The translations under genes were made by a program, and so were the position numbers. This document shows, in pieces, positions 50,927 through 59,443 of a stretch of DNA of 64,000 bases (positions are counted from its first letter, which is position 1; every line of letters begins with the position of its first letter). The stretch is from Holdemania massiliensis (GTDB lineage: Bacteria > Bacillota_I > Bacilli_A > Erysipelotrichales > Erysipelotrichaceae). The notes beneath the pieces are model-generated. The model saw only the letters and a program-made list of their open reading frames with translations. It did no database searches and was not told where the DNA came from. The DNA lies in NCBI RefSeq assembly GCF_022440805.1, contig NZ_JAKNTK010000001.1, forward strand, positions 2,976,001-3,040,000, given 5' to 3'.

Positions 50927-52402
50927 ATGCAGAAATCATACTGGCAGAAGCAGCGCCTGCAATGGGAAGCAGCGCAGCTGAATGAAGATCAGGAAACCGA
51001 CATCGCAATTGTCGGAGGCGGGTTAACCGGCTTGTTATGCGCCTGGCTGCTGAAAGACAGCGGCCGGCACGTTACCGTCGTTGAAAAACGGCGCTTTCTG
51101 GAAAACAACTCCGTGCGCAACACCGGCAAGGTCAGCGCACTGCACGGGGCGTTTTATCATACGCTGCCTGCCGAATTAGCTCAGTCGGTGTATGAAATCA
51201 ATCGGCGGGCTGTTGATCAATACGAACAGTTGATTCAAGCTGCGGAGATTCAGTGCGGCTGGCAGCGGACAGCGGCTGTACTGGCAGCCCAGAGTGAGGA
51301 AGGAACCGCGATCTTGAAGCAGGAAAAAGCTGCGCTGAATGCCATCGGCGCGCAGCTGACAGATCCGCCGGCATGGGGTCTTCCCTTTCAGCAGCAGGAT
51401 CAAGTGGCCTTAGCCCAACAAGCTTTGCTTGATCCCTGGCTGTTTCAAAAGGGATTGTTGGAAGCCTTAAAAGATAAAGTGACACTTTATGAGGAATCCC
51501 CGATCATTGAAATTCAGGATCATTGCCTGATCAGCGACGGCAGCTATGTTTTACGATTTCAAGATTTGATTCTAACCACTCAGTTTCCCGCCTTTGACCG
51601 GCTGCAGCTGTATGCGGCACGGTTTCATTACCAGCGTGAAGCGATTGCGGCCTTTCGCTGTGATCCGGCATTGAACGGCCTGCTTCTCAATACTGTCGAT
51701 CCGAGTGAAGCTTTATCGCTGCGGTTTGCACAAAAAGAAAACGAACCGGCTTTGCTTTTAGCCGGCCCCGCCATCGGAATTCATCATTATCCAAAAGATC
51801 CTTACGCTCAGCTTTTACAAACCGCAAAAACGTTGGATGTTCATCAGCCGCTGGCGTGCTGGACAGCCCAGGATTTAATTCCACGCCATCATCTGCCGTT
51901 TATCGGTCAGATTCAGGATCATTTCTGGGTTGCGACAGGTTATTCCAAATGGGGTTATACTTGGGCTATGACTGCCGCTGAGATGATCTGTTCCCAGCTG
52001 CAGGATGCAGCCTATGTTATTCCTGATTACCTGCGGGCCCGACGCAAGGGAGATCTGTTCAGTCTGTATACCTTGGGCAATGCCGGAACACTAACCGAAG
52101 CGTTTTTCAAAGACCGATTCTCTGTCAGTCCTGATGGCGAACCGCTCCGCACCGGAAGTGTCGTACGCCTGCACGGCCGCCGTTACGGGGTTGTCATTCC
52201 TGAACAAGGGCTGGAATTCATGGTGGATCTGACCTGCCCACATATGGGATGTCCGCTGCATTACAATCCTGCAGATCAAACTTGGGACTGCCCCTGCCAT
52301 GGTTCCCGCTTCACCCTGGACGGCCGCAGTCTTTACTCCCCTTCCAATGTTTCGCTGCAGCATTATCCGGGAATCAACAGCCTGCATCCCAATCTGAAAT
52401 AA
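50927..52402 (+). CDS. FAD-dependent oxidoreductase with C-terminal Rieske domain
   Basis: 491 residues. N-terminal FAD-binding Rossmann motif DIAIVGGGLTGLLCAWLL and VVEKRR, a DAO/glycine oxidase-type body, then a Rieske [2Fe-2S] domain with CPHMGC and CPCHGSRF at about residues 435-470. This combination occurs in Bacillus YhfW-like proteins of unknown substrate. Electron transfer between the flavin and the cluster is likely. GAGGTGA lies before the ATG. Monocistronic. Confidence 0.92.
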   Translation: MQKSYWQKQRLQWEAAQLNEDQETDIAIVGGGLTGLLCAWLLKDSGRHVTVVEKRRFLENNSVRNTGKVSALHGAFYHTLPAELAQSVYEINRRAVDQYEQLIQAAEIQCGWQRTAAVLAAQSEEGTAILKQEKAALNAIGAQLTDPPAWGLPFQQQDQVALAQQALLDPWLFQKGLLEALKDKVTLYEESPIIEIQDHCLISDGSYVLRFQDLILTTQFPAFDRLQLYAARFHYQREAIAAFRCDPALNGLLLNTVDPSEALSLRFAQKENEPALLLAGPAIGIHHYPKDPYAQLLQTAKTLDVHQPLACWTAQDLIPRHHLPFIGQIQDHFWVATGYSKWGYTWAMTAAEMICSQLQDAAYVIPDYLRARRKGDLFSLYTLGNAGTLTEAFFKDRFSVSPDGEPLRTGSVVRLHGRRYGVVIPEQGLEFMVDLTCPHMGCPLHYNPADQTWDCPCHGSRFTLDGRSLYSPSNVSLQHYPGINSLHPNLK

Positions 52403-52440
52403 CAATCCTTCCGATTCTTGACTTTCTTTGATTCCTATAC

Positions 52441-52479
52441 AAAAAAGGGCAGGTACTGAGAAACTTCAGTCCTGTCCTT
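52441..52479. terminator. Bidirectional intrinsic terminator
   Basis: AAGGGCAGG (52445-52453) pairs with CCTGTCCTT (52471-52479, one G-U type mismatch). It has an A-run on the left, giving six T on the minus strand. It separates convergent genes. Confidence 0.8.
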
Positions 52480-52507
52480 CTTCTATTTTAATTTCAATAC
52501 TGGGCGC

Positions 52508-53419
52508 TTATTTCCACAAATCAAATGGGTACAGCCCCTGGTCTTTGTATTCTTTCAAACACTGCATGACATACGGCTTATCTTCTTTATAAGTAACGCC
52601 GAACCAGCGATCGTTGGATGTCAGCACTTTTACCGTACAGGCCTTGCGCTCTAACAGCGTACCGATCGCAGTCGGGATGACATGTTCGCACTTCATCGGA
52701 TTTTCAACAATTCCCTTACGGATAAATTCTTCAAAAATCGGTTCGCACTGATCAAAGATTTTTGGCGTAAAGCCCCAGAAATTCATCGAGACCACCGCAC
52801 CCTTTTCAATCGGTTCCCAAGTCTTTCCATCATCCTGAGTCAGCTTCGCATGATCGCCGTCCTTCGCAATTTTCGGGCATTCCACGATCTTCTGCAAGAA
52901 GCCGTTTTCATCCCGTTCACAGATAGCGCGGGAAACTGTGCCATGATCGGTCAGGGTATTTTCCAGCACATAGCCGACCATTCCATATTCGCCGTCCTTC
53001 ACTTCGTTGGACAGGAAATTATAAATTACGCGGAAAGCGTCCTTGCCATAGTAATCATCGGCATTGATGATCGCAAACGGAGCATCCAGATGACGGCAGG
53101 CCAGTAACGCATGCGTCGTTCCCCACGGCTTCTCCCGGCCTTCTGGAACCGTAATCCCTGCCGGCACATCAGCCAGATCCTGATAAGCAAATTCCACTTC
53201 CATATGCTTGGATACTTTGTCGGTCAGATTTTTACGGAAAGCTTCCTCATGTTCTTTGCGGATGATCAGCACGACCTTGTCGAAGCCGGCTTCATGAGCA
53301 TCGTAAATCGAGAAGTCAATGATCGGCTCGCCATTGCTGCCAACCGCATCAATCTGCTTCAGTCCGCCGTAGCGGCTGCCCATACCGGCGGCCAGAATGA
53401 CTAAAACTGGTTTTTTCAT
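52508..53419 (-). CDS. Sugar nucleotidyltransferase family protein
   Basis: 303 residues of the NTP_transferase fold: VILAAGMGSRYGGLKQI at the N-terminus (nucleotide loop and catalytic Arg/Lys), NADDYYGKDAF (metal Asp). It resembles glucose-1-phosphate thymidylyl/uridylyltransferase or MurNAc-phosphate uridylyltransferase relatives, but the sugar cannot be decided. No neighbouring sugar pathway gene. AAGGAG precedes the ATG. Confidence 0.88.
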   Translation of the reverse strand: MKKPVLVILAAGMGSRYGGLKQIDAVGSNGEPIIDFSIYDAHEAGFDKVVLIIRKEHEEAFRKNLTDKVSKHMEVEFAYQDLADVPAGITVPEGREKPWGTTHALLACRHLDAPFAIINADDYYGKDAFRVIYNFLSNEVKDGEYGMVGYVLENTLTDHGTVSRAICERDENGFLQKIVECPKIAKDGDHAKLTQDDGKTWEPIEKGAVVSMNFWGFTPKIFDQCEPIFEEFIRKGIVENPMKCEHVIPTAIGTLLERKACTVKVLTSNDRWFGVTYKEDKPYVMQCLKEYKDQGLYPFDLWK

Positions 53420-53563
53420 CTTATTTCTAATCTCCTTTTTTATCTTTCGTTGGTTTCATTATATCATGCTTTTCACAGTTTGAGACACCGATTTGGCACA
53501 GGCTTGAAATCCCTTACGGCCAGATCAACCCCCTTCGCTTTAAAAAGAGTCAAGACTTATATT

Positions 53564-54835
53564 TCAGCGCCGACTCCCGCTTTGAATCGGCCCCTTAAGA
53601 AAGCCAATCGGGTGAATTGTCTGATCTTGTTTGGGATTGAAATGGGTCAGTGGTTTATCCAGCAGCAAGCTGCAGCGCTGGATTTTCTCAAAGCCAAACC
53701 GGCGGCGAATTCCGTCGACGGTCTTTTCCAGTTGCAGTAATGACTGACGCTGTTGTTCATCAGCGAACAAATCCAACTGTTCCCCGGTCTGATCTGAACT
53801 TAGATCAAACACGCTGATCCCGATACTGCGCAGCGGCAGCGCGTTCTGCCAGGCTTGACGCAAAAGGATTTCGGCTTCCTGCAGAATTTCTTCCGCCAGC
53901 TGCGTCGGTCGGGAACGCTGATGCTGCCGAGTCCAGCGATAGAGATGGATATCCCGCAGCCCCAGCGCTATGCCTTTGCCTTTTAGCCCCTGATCCCTTA
54001 GACGCGAAGCTACCGATTCCGCCAACACTCTTAATACCAGCACCGCTTCTTCATGGGTATGCAGATCATGAACTGCCGTAACACTGTTGCCGACCGATTT
54101 CACTGGAATCGCCTCGTTGCTCAAAGCGACTTCGCTGATATCCTCGCCCAGCGCAAACCAATGCAGCATTTCCCCCACTTTGCCGAAATGACGGCGCATA
54201 AACTGCCGATCCTGAGCCGCCAGATCACCGATCGTCAGAATTCCCCATGCCTGCAGCTTTTTCTGGGTTGCGGCTCCGACATAAAATAATTCCCGCACGG
54301 ATAACGGATAGATTTTTTCCTGAAAATTTGTCCGGTTCACGGTCACAAATCCGCTGGGCTTCACAAAATCTGAAGCCATCTTGGCAAAAATTTTATTGAA
54401 CGATAATCCGATCGAGATCGTTAATCCCAGTTCAGTATAGACGCGCTGCTGGATCGTCTGCGCGATCTGTTGTGCGGGGCCAAACAGGCGCTGCGAATCT
54501 GTCAGATCCAGCCAGGCTTCATCCAGTCCATATTCTTCAACCCGATCCGTATATTGTCGGTAAATCGCTTTAACCTGATCGGTAATCTGCTGATAGCGAT
54601 GGTAATCCGGCGGTAGAATAAGCAGCTGGGGACATTTCATCCGTGCTTCATCCAAAGTTTCACCTGTTTGAATTTTATATTTCTTGGCATGCAGATTCTT
54701 TGCAAGAATGATTCCATGCCGTTCTTCCTGACTGCCGCCGACAGCCATCGGCTGCTTTTTCAGCTCAGGATTCAGCATTTCTTCGATTTGCGCATAACAA
54801 TGGTTAATATCACTGTGAACAATCGCCCGTTCCAT
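53564..54835 (-). CDS. dinB: DNA polymerase IV (Y-family translesion polymerase)
   Basis: 423 residues. Palm motifs HSDINHCYAQIEEML, YGLDEAWLDLTD (catalytic Asp-Glu) and ISIGLSFNKIFAKMASDF; then thumb and little-finger domains, ending in a region with LDLFADEQQRQS. In Y-family enzymes the first motif normally reads DxDxFFAS; here it is SDINHCYAQIEE, the form found in Firmicute UvrX/YqjH-like relatives. I use ATG 54835 with GAGGTGA upstream. A decayed partial copy stands 500 bases upstream. Confidence 0.92.
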   Translation of the reverse strand: MERAIVHSDINHCYAQIEEMLNPELKKQPMAVGGSQEERHGIILAKNLHAKKYKIQTGETLDEARMKCPQLLILPPDYHRYQQITDQVKAIYRQYTDRVEEYGLDEAWLDLTDSQRLFGPAQQIAQTIQQRVYTELGLTISIGLSFNKIFAKMASDFVKPSGFVTVNRTNFQEKIYPLSVRELFYVGAATQKKLQAWGILTIGDLAAQDRQFMRRHFGKVGEMLHWFALGEDISEVALSNEAIPVKSVGNSVTAVHDLHTHEEAVLVLRVLAESVASRLRDQGLKGKGIALGLRDIHLYRWTRQHQRSRPTQLAEEILQEAEILLRQAWQNALPLRSIGISVFDLSSDQTGEQLDLFADEQQRQSLLQLEKTVDGIRRRFGFEKIQRCSLLLDKPLTHFNPKQDQTIHPIGFLKGPIQSGSRR

Positions 54836-54942
54836 ATCGATCACCTCTGCCTTGAATTTTACAAGAATAATATTCAAGTTATGTTCTTGACATTCTACCT
54901 GGTGAATGTTATGTCACGCTTTCCAGTTTCTGGTGATTCGTG

Positions 54943-54986
54943 AAACAAAAGAAAATCCCGGTGAAATGGCAGTCATTTCCGGGATT
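54943..54986 (-). terminator. Intrinsic terminator, first copy
   Basis: AATCCCGG (54954-54961) pairs with CCGGGATT (54979-54986), enclosing GAAATG/CATTTC; on the minus strand TTTTCTTTTGTTT follows. A diverged copy stands at 55645-55685 behind the FtsX-like gene. Confidence 0.85.
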
Positions 54987-55006
54987 ATCTATCTTGAAAG
55001 ATGATC

Positions 55007-55153
55007 TTATTTATCTTTAGAATTCATTTTCTTTAATTCATATAAAATCATCCCCGCTAGCACACATAAAGGAACACAACCAGCATTCATTAGACTAAGA
55101 TAGAAAGAGGCCAACGAGCAAATAACGGTTAAAACAATAACACGTAGTTTCAT
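55007..55153 (-). CDS. Small membrane protein ORF of 48 residues
   Basis: Too short for usual gene finding. The minus-strand frame reads MKLRVIVLTVICSLAS, continues hydrophobic through two short segments and ends ELKKMNSKDK. One long or two short membrane helices with a positively charged C-terminus. TTGAGG stands 8-13 bases before the ATG, and a strong terminator follows 20 bases past the stop, which supports a real transcript unit. Function unknown; a toxin-like or regulatory small membrane peptide is possible. Confidence 0.5.
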   Translation of the reverse strand: MKLRVIVLTVICSLASFYLSLMNAGCVPLCVLAGMILYELKKMNSKDK

Positions 55154-55321
55154 AAACAAACCTCAACTTTCCAATTTTCGTCATTATTGAAACTCATCAA
55201 GGATAAAAAGTCTGCAAAAAGTAAGATTAGTATTTTTTCATCATTGAGTCATCTTCTTTTTATTTTATAATGGCATTATATCAGTTGTTTAATAAAAATA
55301 ATATTTTAACAGAATGAATTA

Positions 55322-55643
55322 GCAAAAATTTTATTGAAGAATAATCTGATCGAGATTGTTAATCCCAGTTCAGTATAGACTCGCTGCTGGATCGTTTGCG
55401 CGATTCTTGCATGGAACCAAACAGTCGCTGCAAATCTGTCAGATCCAGCCAGACTTCATCCAAAATTTCACCTGTTTGAATTTTATATTTCTTGGCATGC
55501 AGATTCTTTGCAAGAATGATTCCTTGCCGTTCTTCCTGACTGCCGCCGACGGCCATCGGCTGCCTTTTCAGCTCAGGGTTCAGCATTTCTTCGATTTGCG
55601 CATAACAATAGTTAATATCACTGTGGACAATCGTTCTTCCATA
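55322..55643 (-). pseudogene. Decayed partial duplicate of dinB
   Basis: DNA here is closely similar to 54382-54835 (the 5' third of dinB). A frameshift just after the first codons (ATGGAAGAACG against ATGGAACGGGCG) removes the start from the IVHSDINYCYAQ frame. An in-frame loss of 43 codons joins two LDE-encoding sites (GATGAAG direct repeats in the parent). A further shift follows RLFG, and homology ends near 55322. No polymerase can be made. Confidence 0.88.
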
Positions 55644-55644
55644 T

Positions 55645-55685
55645 ACAAAAGAAAATTCCGGGGAAATGGCAGTCATTTCCAGGAT
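55645..55685 (-). terminator. Intrinsic terminator, second copy, behind the FtsX-like permease
   Basis: GGAAATG (55662-55668) pairs with CATTTCC (55674-55680), extended by an imperfect lower stem, followed on the minus strand by TTTTCTTTTG. It is a diverged duplicate of 54943-54986 and directly follows the permease stop. Confidence 0.75.
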
Positions 55686-57122
55686 CTATTCCATTCCGAG
55701 CAATATTTGTTTGGGATTCAGTTTCATGATGATTCCAGCGGTAAACATTAGACTTAAAAGTATCACCACAAGTCCGCAGCCCACTGTGCTCACAATGACA
55801 TGAAACTCCACTTTCATTTGAAATTCATCGAACACCTCCTGTTGGTTCAGTTCAGTGAAATAGGAATTCGTTGGTTCAAATTCAAATTCGGTAACAAATT
55901 CCTGTTCGTCAACGACCGATAAATCCAGAATCCTCTGCCCTAAGGACGGAAGAACAACAAACGATAGACTAGCAGCGATCACCAGCCCGATCATCATTTC
56001 CATCAATAATTCCAAGTAGAATTGAATGATTATCGAAATACGGCGAGTACCGAGAGCCAATAAGGAACCAATTTCAATTTGACGTTTTTTCACAAACAAA
56101 GCGGTAACAGTCGTTAAAATAAGCACGGCGTTGATCATGACAATTCCAAGCAAGGTCTTGGCAAAGAAAGTAATCACATTTAGAGGTTGTTCAACACGTT
56201 CAAGAACTTCATTATTGGTATTCAGCTTATAAACTGGGGAAACCCAGAAGTTAGCTAGTTGTTTAAATTCACTCATGAAATCGATGTTCTTCAATAAAAT
56301 CACAGGATTTTCATGCCCTACATTAAAATCTTCTTTTTCGCCGGCTTCCCCGCCATCGTCCAATGCTAAAATGGATGCATATCCGACAGTTCTCACAATT
56401 TCCTCCAACGTTGATCCTGGAACTAAAATTTGATTTTCAGCTCGATTTCGATCCACGCTCACTTCATTCTTATCTTTGTTCTCATAGATTCCAATAATTT
56501 CAAACGTTGTTCTGCACTCTTCCGGCTTTAAGTAAACTGCGGCGGAATCGTCAAACTCACACCATTCAATTTCGATTGTATCCCCCAGCGTCAGCTGATT
56601 TTCCTGCGCCAGCCCCTGCTCGATTACCGCCACCTGCGCGAAATTTCGTACTTCTTCTTCATTATAAAAACGTCCTTCTTTCATCACATAGGAATCTGTA
56701 TGAAATTCGACCATATCGGGCTTCCCATTTCCAAGTAGCTGCACATTTCGTTTCGTCTGGGATAAACCACTTTTCTCAGAAGCAACGCTTTTAAAATCCA
56801 AACTTGTCCCCGTGTTCGAAACAAGATAATTACTGGTTAAAATCAAATCATTATCGAACAATGCAGCTAGGCTTTTTTTTGCTTTACGCTGCTTCTCAAA
56901 GCTATCCTCGCTCTCTAAGGTTCGCAAATAATCAAGGTTCATCTCCAGGATAATCACGGGATTCATTTTGTTTTTTGCCCTCTGTATCGCTTGAGAACCT
57001 GCCGTCTGCATACTAAATCCAATGAAGATGAGGAAACTGATTAAAGCAAATAACAAACTGATCAAAACAGATCGCGAAGGAACTCGGATAACAGCACGCA
57101 ATGCCCGTGAAATCACGCCCAT
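55686..57122 (-). CDS. FtsX-like ABC permease, copy 1
   Basis: 478 residues: N-terminal membrane helix (about 16-36), a large extracellular MacB-type domain with FYNEEEVRNFAQVAVIEQGL, then three membrane segments of the FtsX domain (KTLLGIVMINAVLILTTVTA; GSLLALGTRRISIIIQFYLE). ATG at 57122 chosen because GAGGAGG stands 9 bases upstream, inside the longer open frame. It lies 17 bases behind its paralogue. The pair probably forms the permease of a macrolide/peptide exporter-type ABC system, but no ATPase gene is linked. Confidence 0.85.
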   Translation of the reverse strand: MGVISRALRAVIRVPSRSVLISLLFALISFLIFIGFSMQTAGSQAIQRAKNKMNPVIILEMNLDYLRTLESEDSFEKQRKAKKSLAALFDNDLILTSNYLVSNTGTSLDFKSVASEKSGLSQTKRNVQLLGNGKPDMVEFHTDSYVMKEGRFYNEEEVRNFAQVAVIEQGLAQENQLTLGDTIEIEWCEFDDSAAVYLKPEECRTTFEIIGIYENKDKNEVSVDRNRAENQILVPGSTLEEIVRTVGYASILALDDGGEAGEKEDFNVGHENPVILLKNIDFMSEFKQLANFWVSPVYKLNTNNEVLERVEQPLNVITFFAKTLLGIVMINAVLILTTVTALFVKKRQIEIGSLLALGTRRISIIIQFYLELLMEMMIGLVIAASLSFVVLPSLGQRILDLSVVDEQEFVTEFEFEPTNSYFTELNQQEVFDEFQMKVEFHVIVSTVGCGLVVILLSLMFTAGIIMKLNPKQILLGME

Positions 57123-57139
57123 GTTTTTTTTCCTCCTCA

Positions 57140-58600
57140 TCACGTCAAAATTTTCTTAGGTTTCATTTTTAAAATTGTAGGACTAGTTAGGCCTAAGCTC
57201 ATCAGCAGAATCCCACCTTCGCAGATCAAACAAGCAATGATTTCTCTTCCTGTTAACTCAACCTGGAATTGATCTAAAATCTTTTCCGGATCGATTTCAC
57301 TAAAATATTTTTCCGCTTCTGAATAGGAAAGATCTTCATCCGCATCAAGAAATTCAGTTTGTTTTTGGATAACGGTCAGTGTTAAGAGCTGATCATTCAA
57401 GGGTTTAACAATCCATAAAGCACACATTCCCGCAATCGTCGTTCCTATCAACATTTCGATCATCATCTCGATAAAAAATTGCATAATAATTTTATGTCGC
57501 GGAACACCAACAGACAAGTAAATGCCAATCTCATTACTCCGGTTCTGAATTTGCAGCGCTGATAAAAACAGAATCAGAAGAATTCCATTGGCTACAACCA
57601 CCGCTAAAATAATAAGCGCAAAGTACTGAATAACATTCAATGGCTTCCCATATTTTTCATAAAGGGCATTGTTGCTTTCTAATGTATAAATCCCATCACT
57701 GATCCTACTGTATTCTTGAATAAAGGGCTCCAAAAGTTCAGGACTATCCAACATCAGAATAATTTCTGAACTGTATTGATCTTCTTCCTCCCAATGAATA
57801 GGCTCAGACTTTTCCCGTTCGCTTAGAATCATTTCCATTCTATTCATATAAGCCGCACTGATTTCAGCTAAGGTTGTCCCGGGTACTATAATCGTATTTT
57901 CCTGGAGCTCTTGATCGTAAATGACTTGCCGAGTTTCACTAAACTGGGGATTCTTACTGATGCAATGGCGATAAAATCCAATCACCTTCCATGAATAATG
58001 AAATTCAGAATCTTCAACATCAACGGAATTCGCAAAACTTTGCGTAATGATCGTATCCCCGATTTTTATCCCATTGACTTCCGCTAATTTTTCATCAATC
58101 ACACAAACATAGTCATGGTATTTTAATTCTTCCTCATTGTAAAACCGACCTTCAGTTAATTCATAGGATCCATTGTGAAATTCAATGCAATCCGATGCTT
58201 TATTTCCAAATAACGAAACATTCATTTCATAATTGAGAGATGTCGAACCGCGGTCGTCTTCCATTACGGTATAGCTGTTAAAATTAACGCTTTTCTGCTT
58301 CATTTCTACGCACTGATTCCACGTCACAATGCGTTCATCCTGTATCATCTGTTCTAATTTTTCTGAAAGCTGCAGATTATTATTTCGGATATCTAAATAA
58401 TTATCTGCATCCAATGCAGATCTTACGACCACAATGGGATTCATTTCTGATTTTGCCCGTGTGATTGCATTTTCACTTGCATATAAAACACTAATGCCGA
58501 CGAGAATTAAAAAACTGATCACAAAAAAGATCAAGCTCATGAATAAAGTACGGCTTTTAAGTCGTTCTATAGATCTCAATGCTCTGTGAAAAAAATTCAT
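57140..58600 (-). CDS. FtsX-like ABC permease, copy 2
   Basis: 486 residues, same layout and clear sequence kinship with the downstream gene (RALRSIERLKSRTLFMSLIF at the N-terminus; GRFYNEEELKYHDYVCVIDE in the external domain; EIGIYLSVGVPRHKIIMQFF in the FtsX part). The tandem pair arose by duplication. AAGGAG lies before the ATG. The region upstream holds decayed regulator genes and no ATPase. Confidence 0.85.
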   Translation of the reverse strand: MNFFHRALRSIERLKSRTLFMSLIFFVISFLILVGISVLYASENAITRAKSEMNPIVVVRSALDADNYLDIRNNNLQLSEKLEQMIQDERIVTWNQCVEMKQKSVNFNSYTVMEDDRGSTSLNYEMNVSLFGNKASDCIEFHNGSYELTEGRFYNEEELKYHDYVCVIDEKLAEVNGIKIGDTIITQSFANSVDVEDSEFHYSWKVIGFYRHCISKNPQFSETRQVIYDQELQENTIIVPGTTLAEISAAYMNRMEMILSEREKSEPIHWEEEDQYSSEIILMLDSPELLEPFIQEYSRISDGIYTLESNNALYEKYGKPLNVIQYFALIILAVVVANGILLILFLSALQIQNRSNEIGIYLSVGVPRHKIIMQFFIEMMIEMLIGTTIAGMCALWIVKPLNDQLLTLTVIQKQTEFLDADEDLSYSEAEKYFSEIDPEKILDQFQVELTGREIIACLICEGGILLMSLGLTSPTILKMKPKKILT

Positions 58601-58853
58601 AAATTGCTCCTTGATGTACTATAACAATTGAGAAGATCTGCTTTCTTCAATATTAGAAAAGATGAGCGTTACACTCTTCCTTATCTGCCTCAATCACAAT
58701 TCAGATGAGCAAACCGCATACAAGCAGAACGTATTGCACATAAGCAAGACTCCCGTTATGGTTTAATTCAAACGATACGAAGCCATCAATTTTATACTTT
58801 TTCTAAAACCACTCAACTTATAAGAGTCACCTACAGAATAAGTTTCATTTAAA
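58601..58853. other. Intergenic DNA with possible continuation of a decayed regulator
   Basis: No intact gene. On the minus strand, behind the stop of the XRE-like ORF, another frame stays open for about 34 codons and a further one for about 20 (GSLAYVQYVLLVCGLLI), which may be the remains of a longer regulator broken by frameshifts. Confidence 0.35.
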
Positions 58854-59135
58854 TCATGCATATAATTCATCGAAAGGCAGAAGCAGAGATGCAGTAATAA
58901 AACATTCAAAGGATTTGAAACGATGAATCATTTCAAAATTAATCATATTATCTTTTATAATTTGTCCAGCTTCCATCCGATGAAGGGTTGATACAGAACT
59001 GATTGGTCCATGGCTTGGATCTTTAATACATTCTTTTTGTGATAATCCCTGATTTTCGCGTTCTATTTTAATTAAAAGTCCCAGTGTTCGCTTATCGCTA
59101 TCGTGGATCGGAGTAAATTTTGCTGATTTCATCAT
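58854..59135 (-). CDS. XRE-type helix-turn-helix protein, probably truncated
   Basis: 93 residues. LGLLIKIERENQGLSQKECI ... SSVSTLHRMEAGQI fits an XRE helix-turn-helix (DNA recognition helix around STLHRME). Full regulators of the Rgg/PlcR type continue with TPR repeats of about 200 residues, which are missing here, and downstream frames look decayed. GGAGGG stands before two adjacent ATG codons (59135, 59132). It may still bind DNA or may be a remnant. Its neighbours are the FtsX-like permease pair and a histidine kinase remnant. Confidence 0.6.
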   Translation of the reverse strand: MMKSAKFTPIHDSDKRTLGLLIKIERENQGLSQKECIKDPSHGPISSVSTLHRMEAGQIIKDNMINFEMIHRFKSFECFITASLLLPFDELYA

Positions 59136-59192
59136 TAAATCCCTCCTAGTAAACTTATTCTATCATAAATTATAAAGAAGCATTCAGCATCT

Positions 59193-59350
59193 TTAGCCTT
59201 TACCAAAAACACGGTATCGTCCCTGCCCGGGTTCCACTTCAATCGTCCCTCGATGCGCTTCGACAATTTCCCGGGCAATGGCTAAGCCCAGACCGCTGCC
59301 TTGGGAAGGTTTTACGTATAAAAAGCATCAAACAGATGCATCAGTATTTT
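59193..59350 (-). pseudogene. Histidine kinase C-terminal remnant
   Basis: Minus strand, from the TAA at 59193-59195 upwards, encodes PSQGSGLGLAIAREIVEAHR and then GTIEVEPGQGRYRVFGKG, the G2 box and end of a HATPase domain. A one-base shift near 59315 separates it from MHLFDAFY in the neighbouring frame, and everything further upstream is missing. Only the last about 50 codons of a sensor kinase remain. Confidence 0.8.
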
Positions 59351-59443
59351 CGCCTGGATTCCTTATAAACCTATTGAAAAATGAAATTCACGTTTTTCTG
59401 TTCATTCTCAGAGAGTAACAATTTTACTGCAAATCCAAATTAA

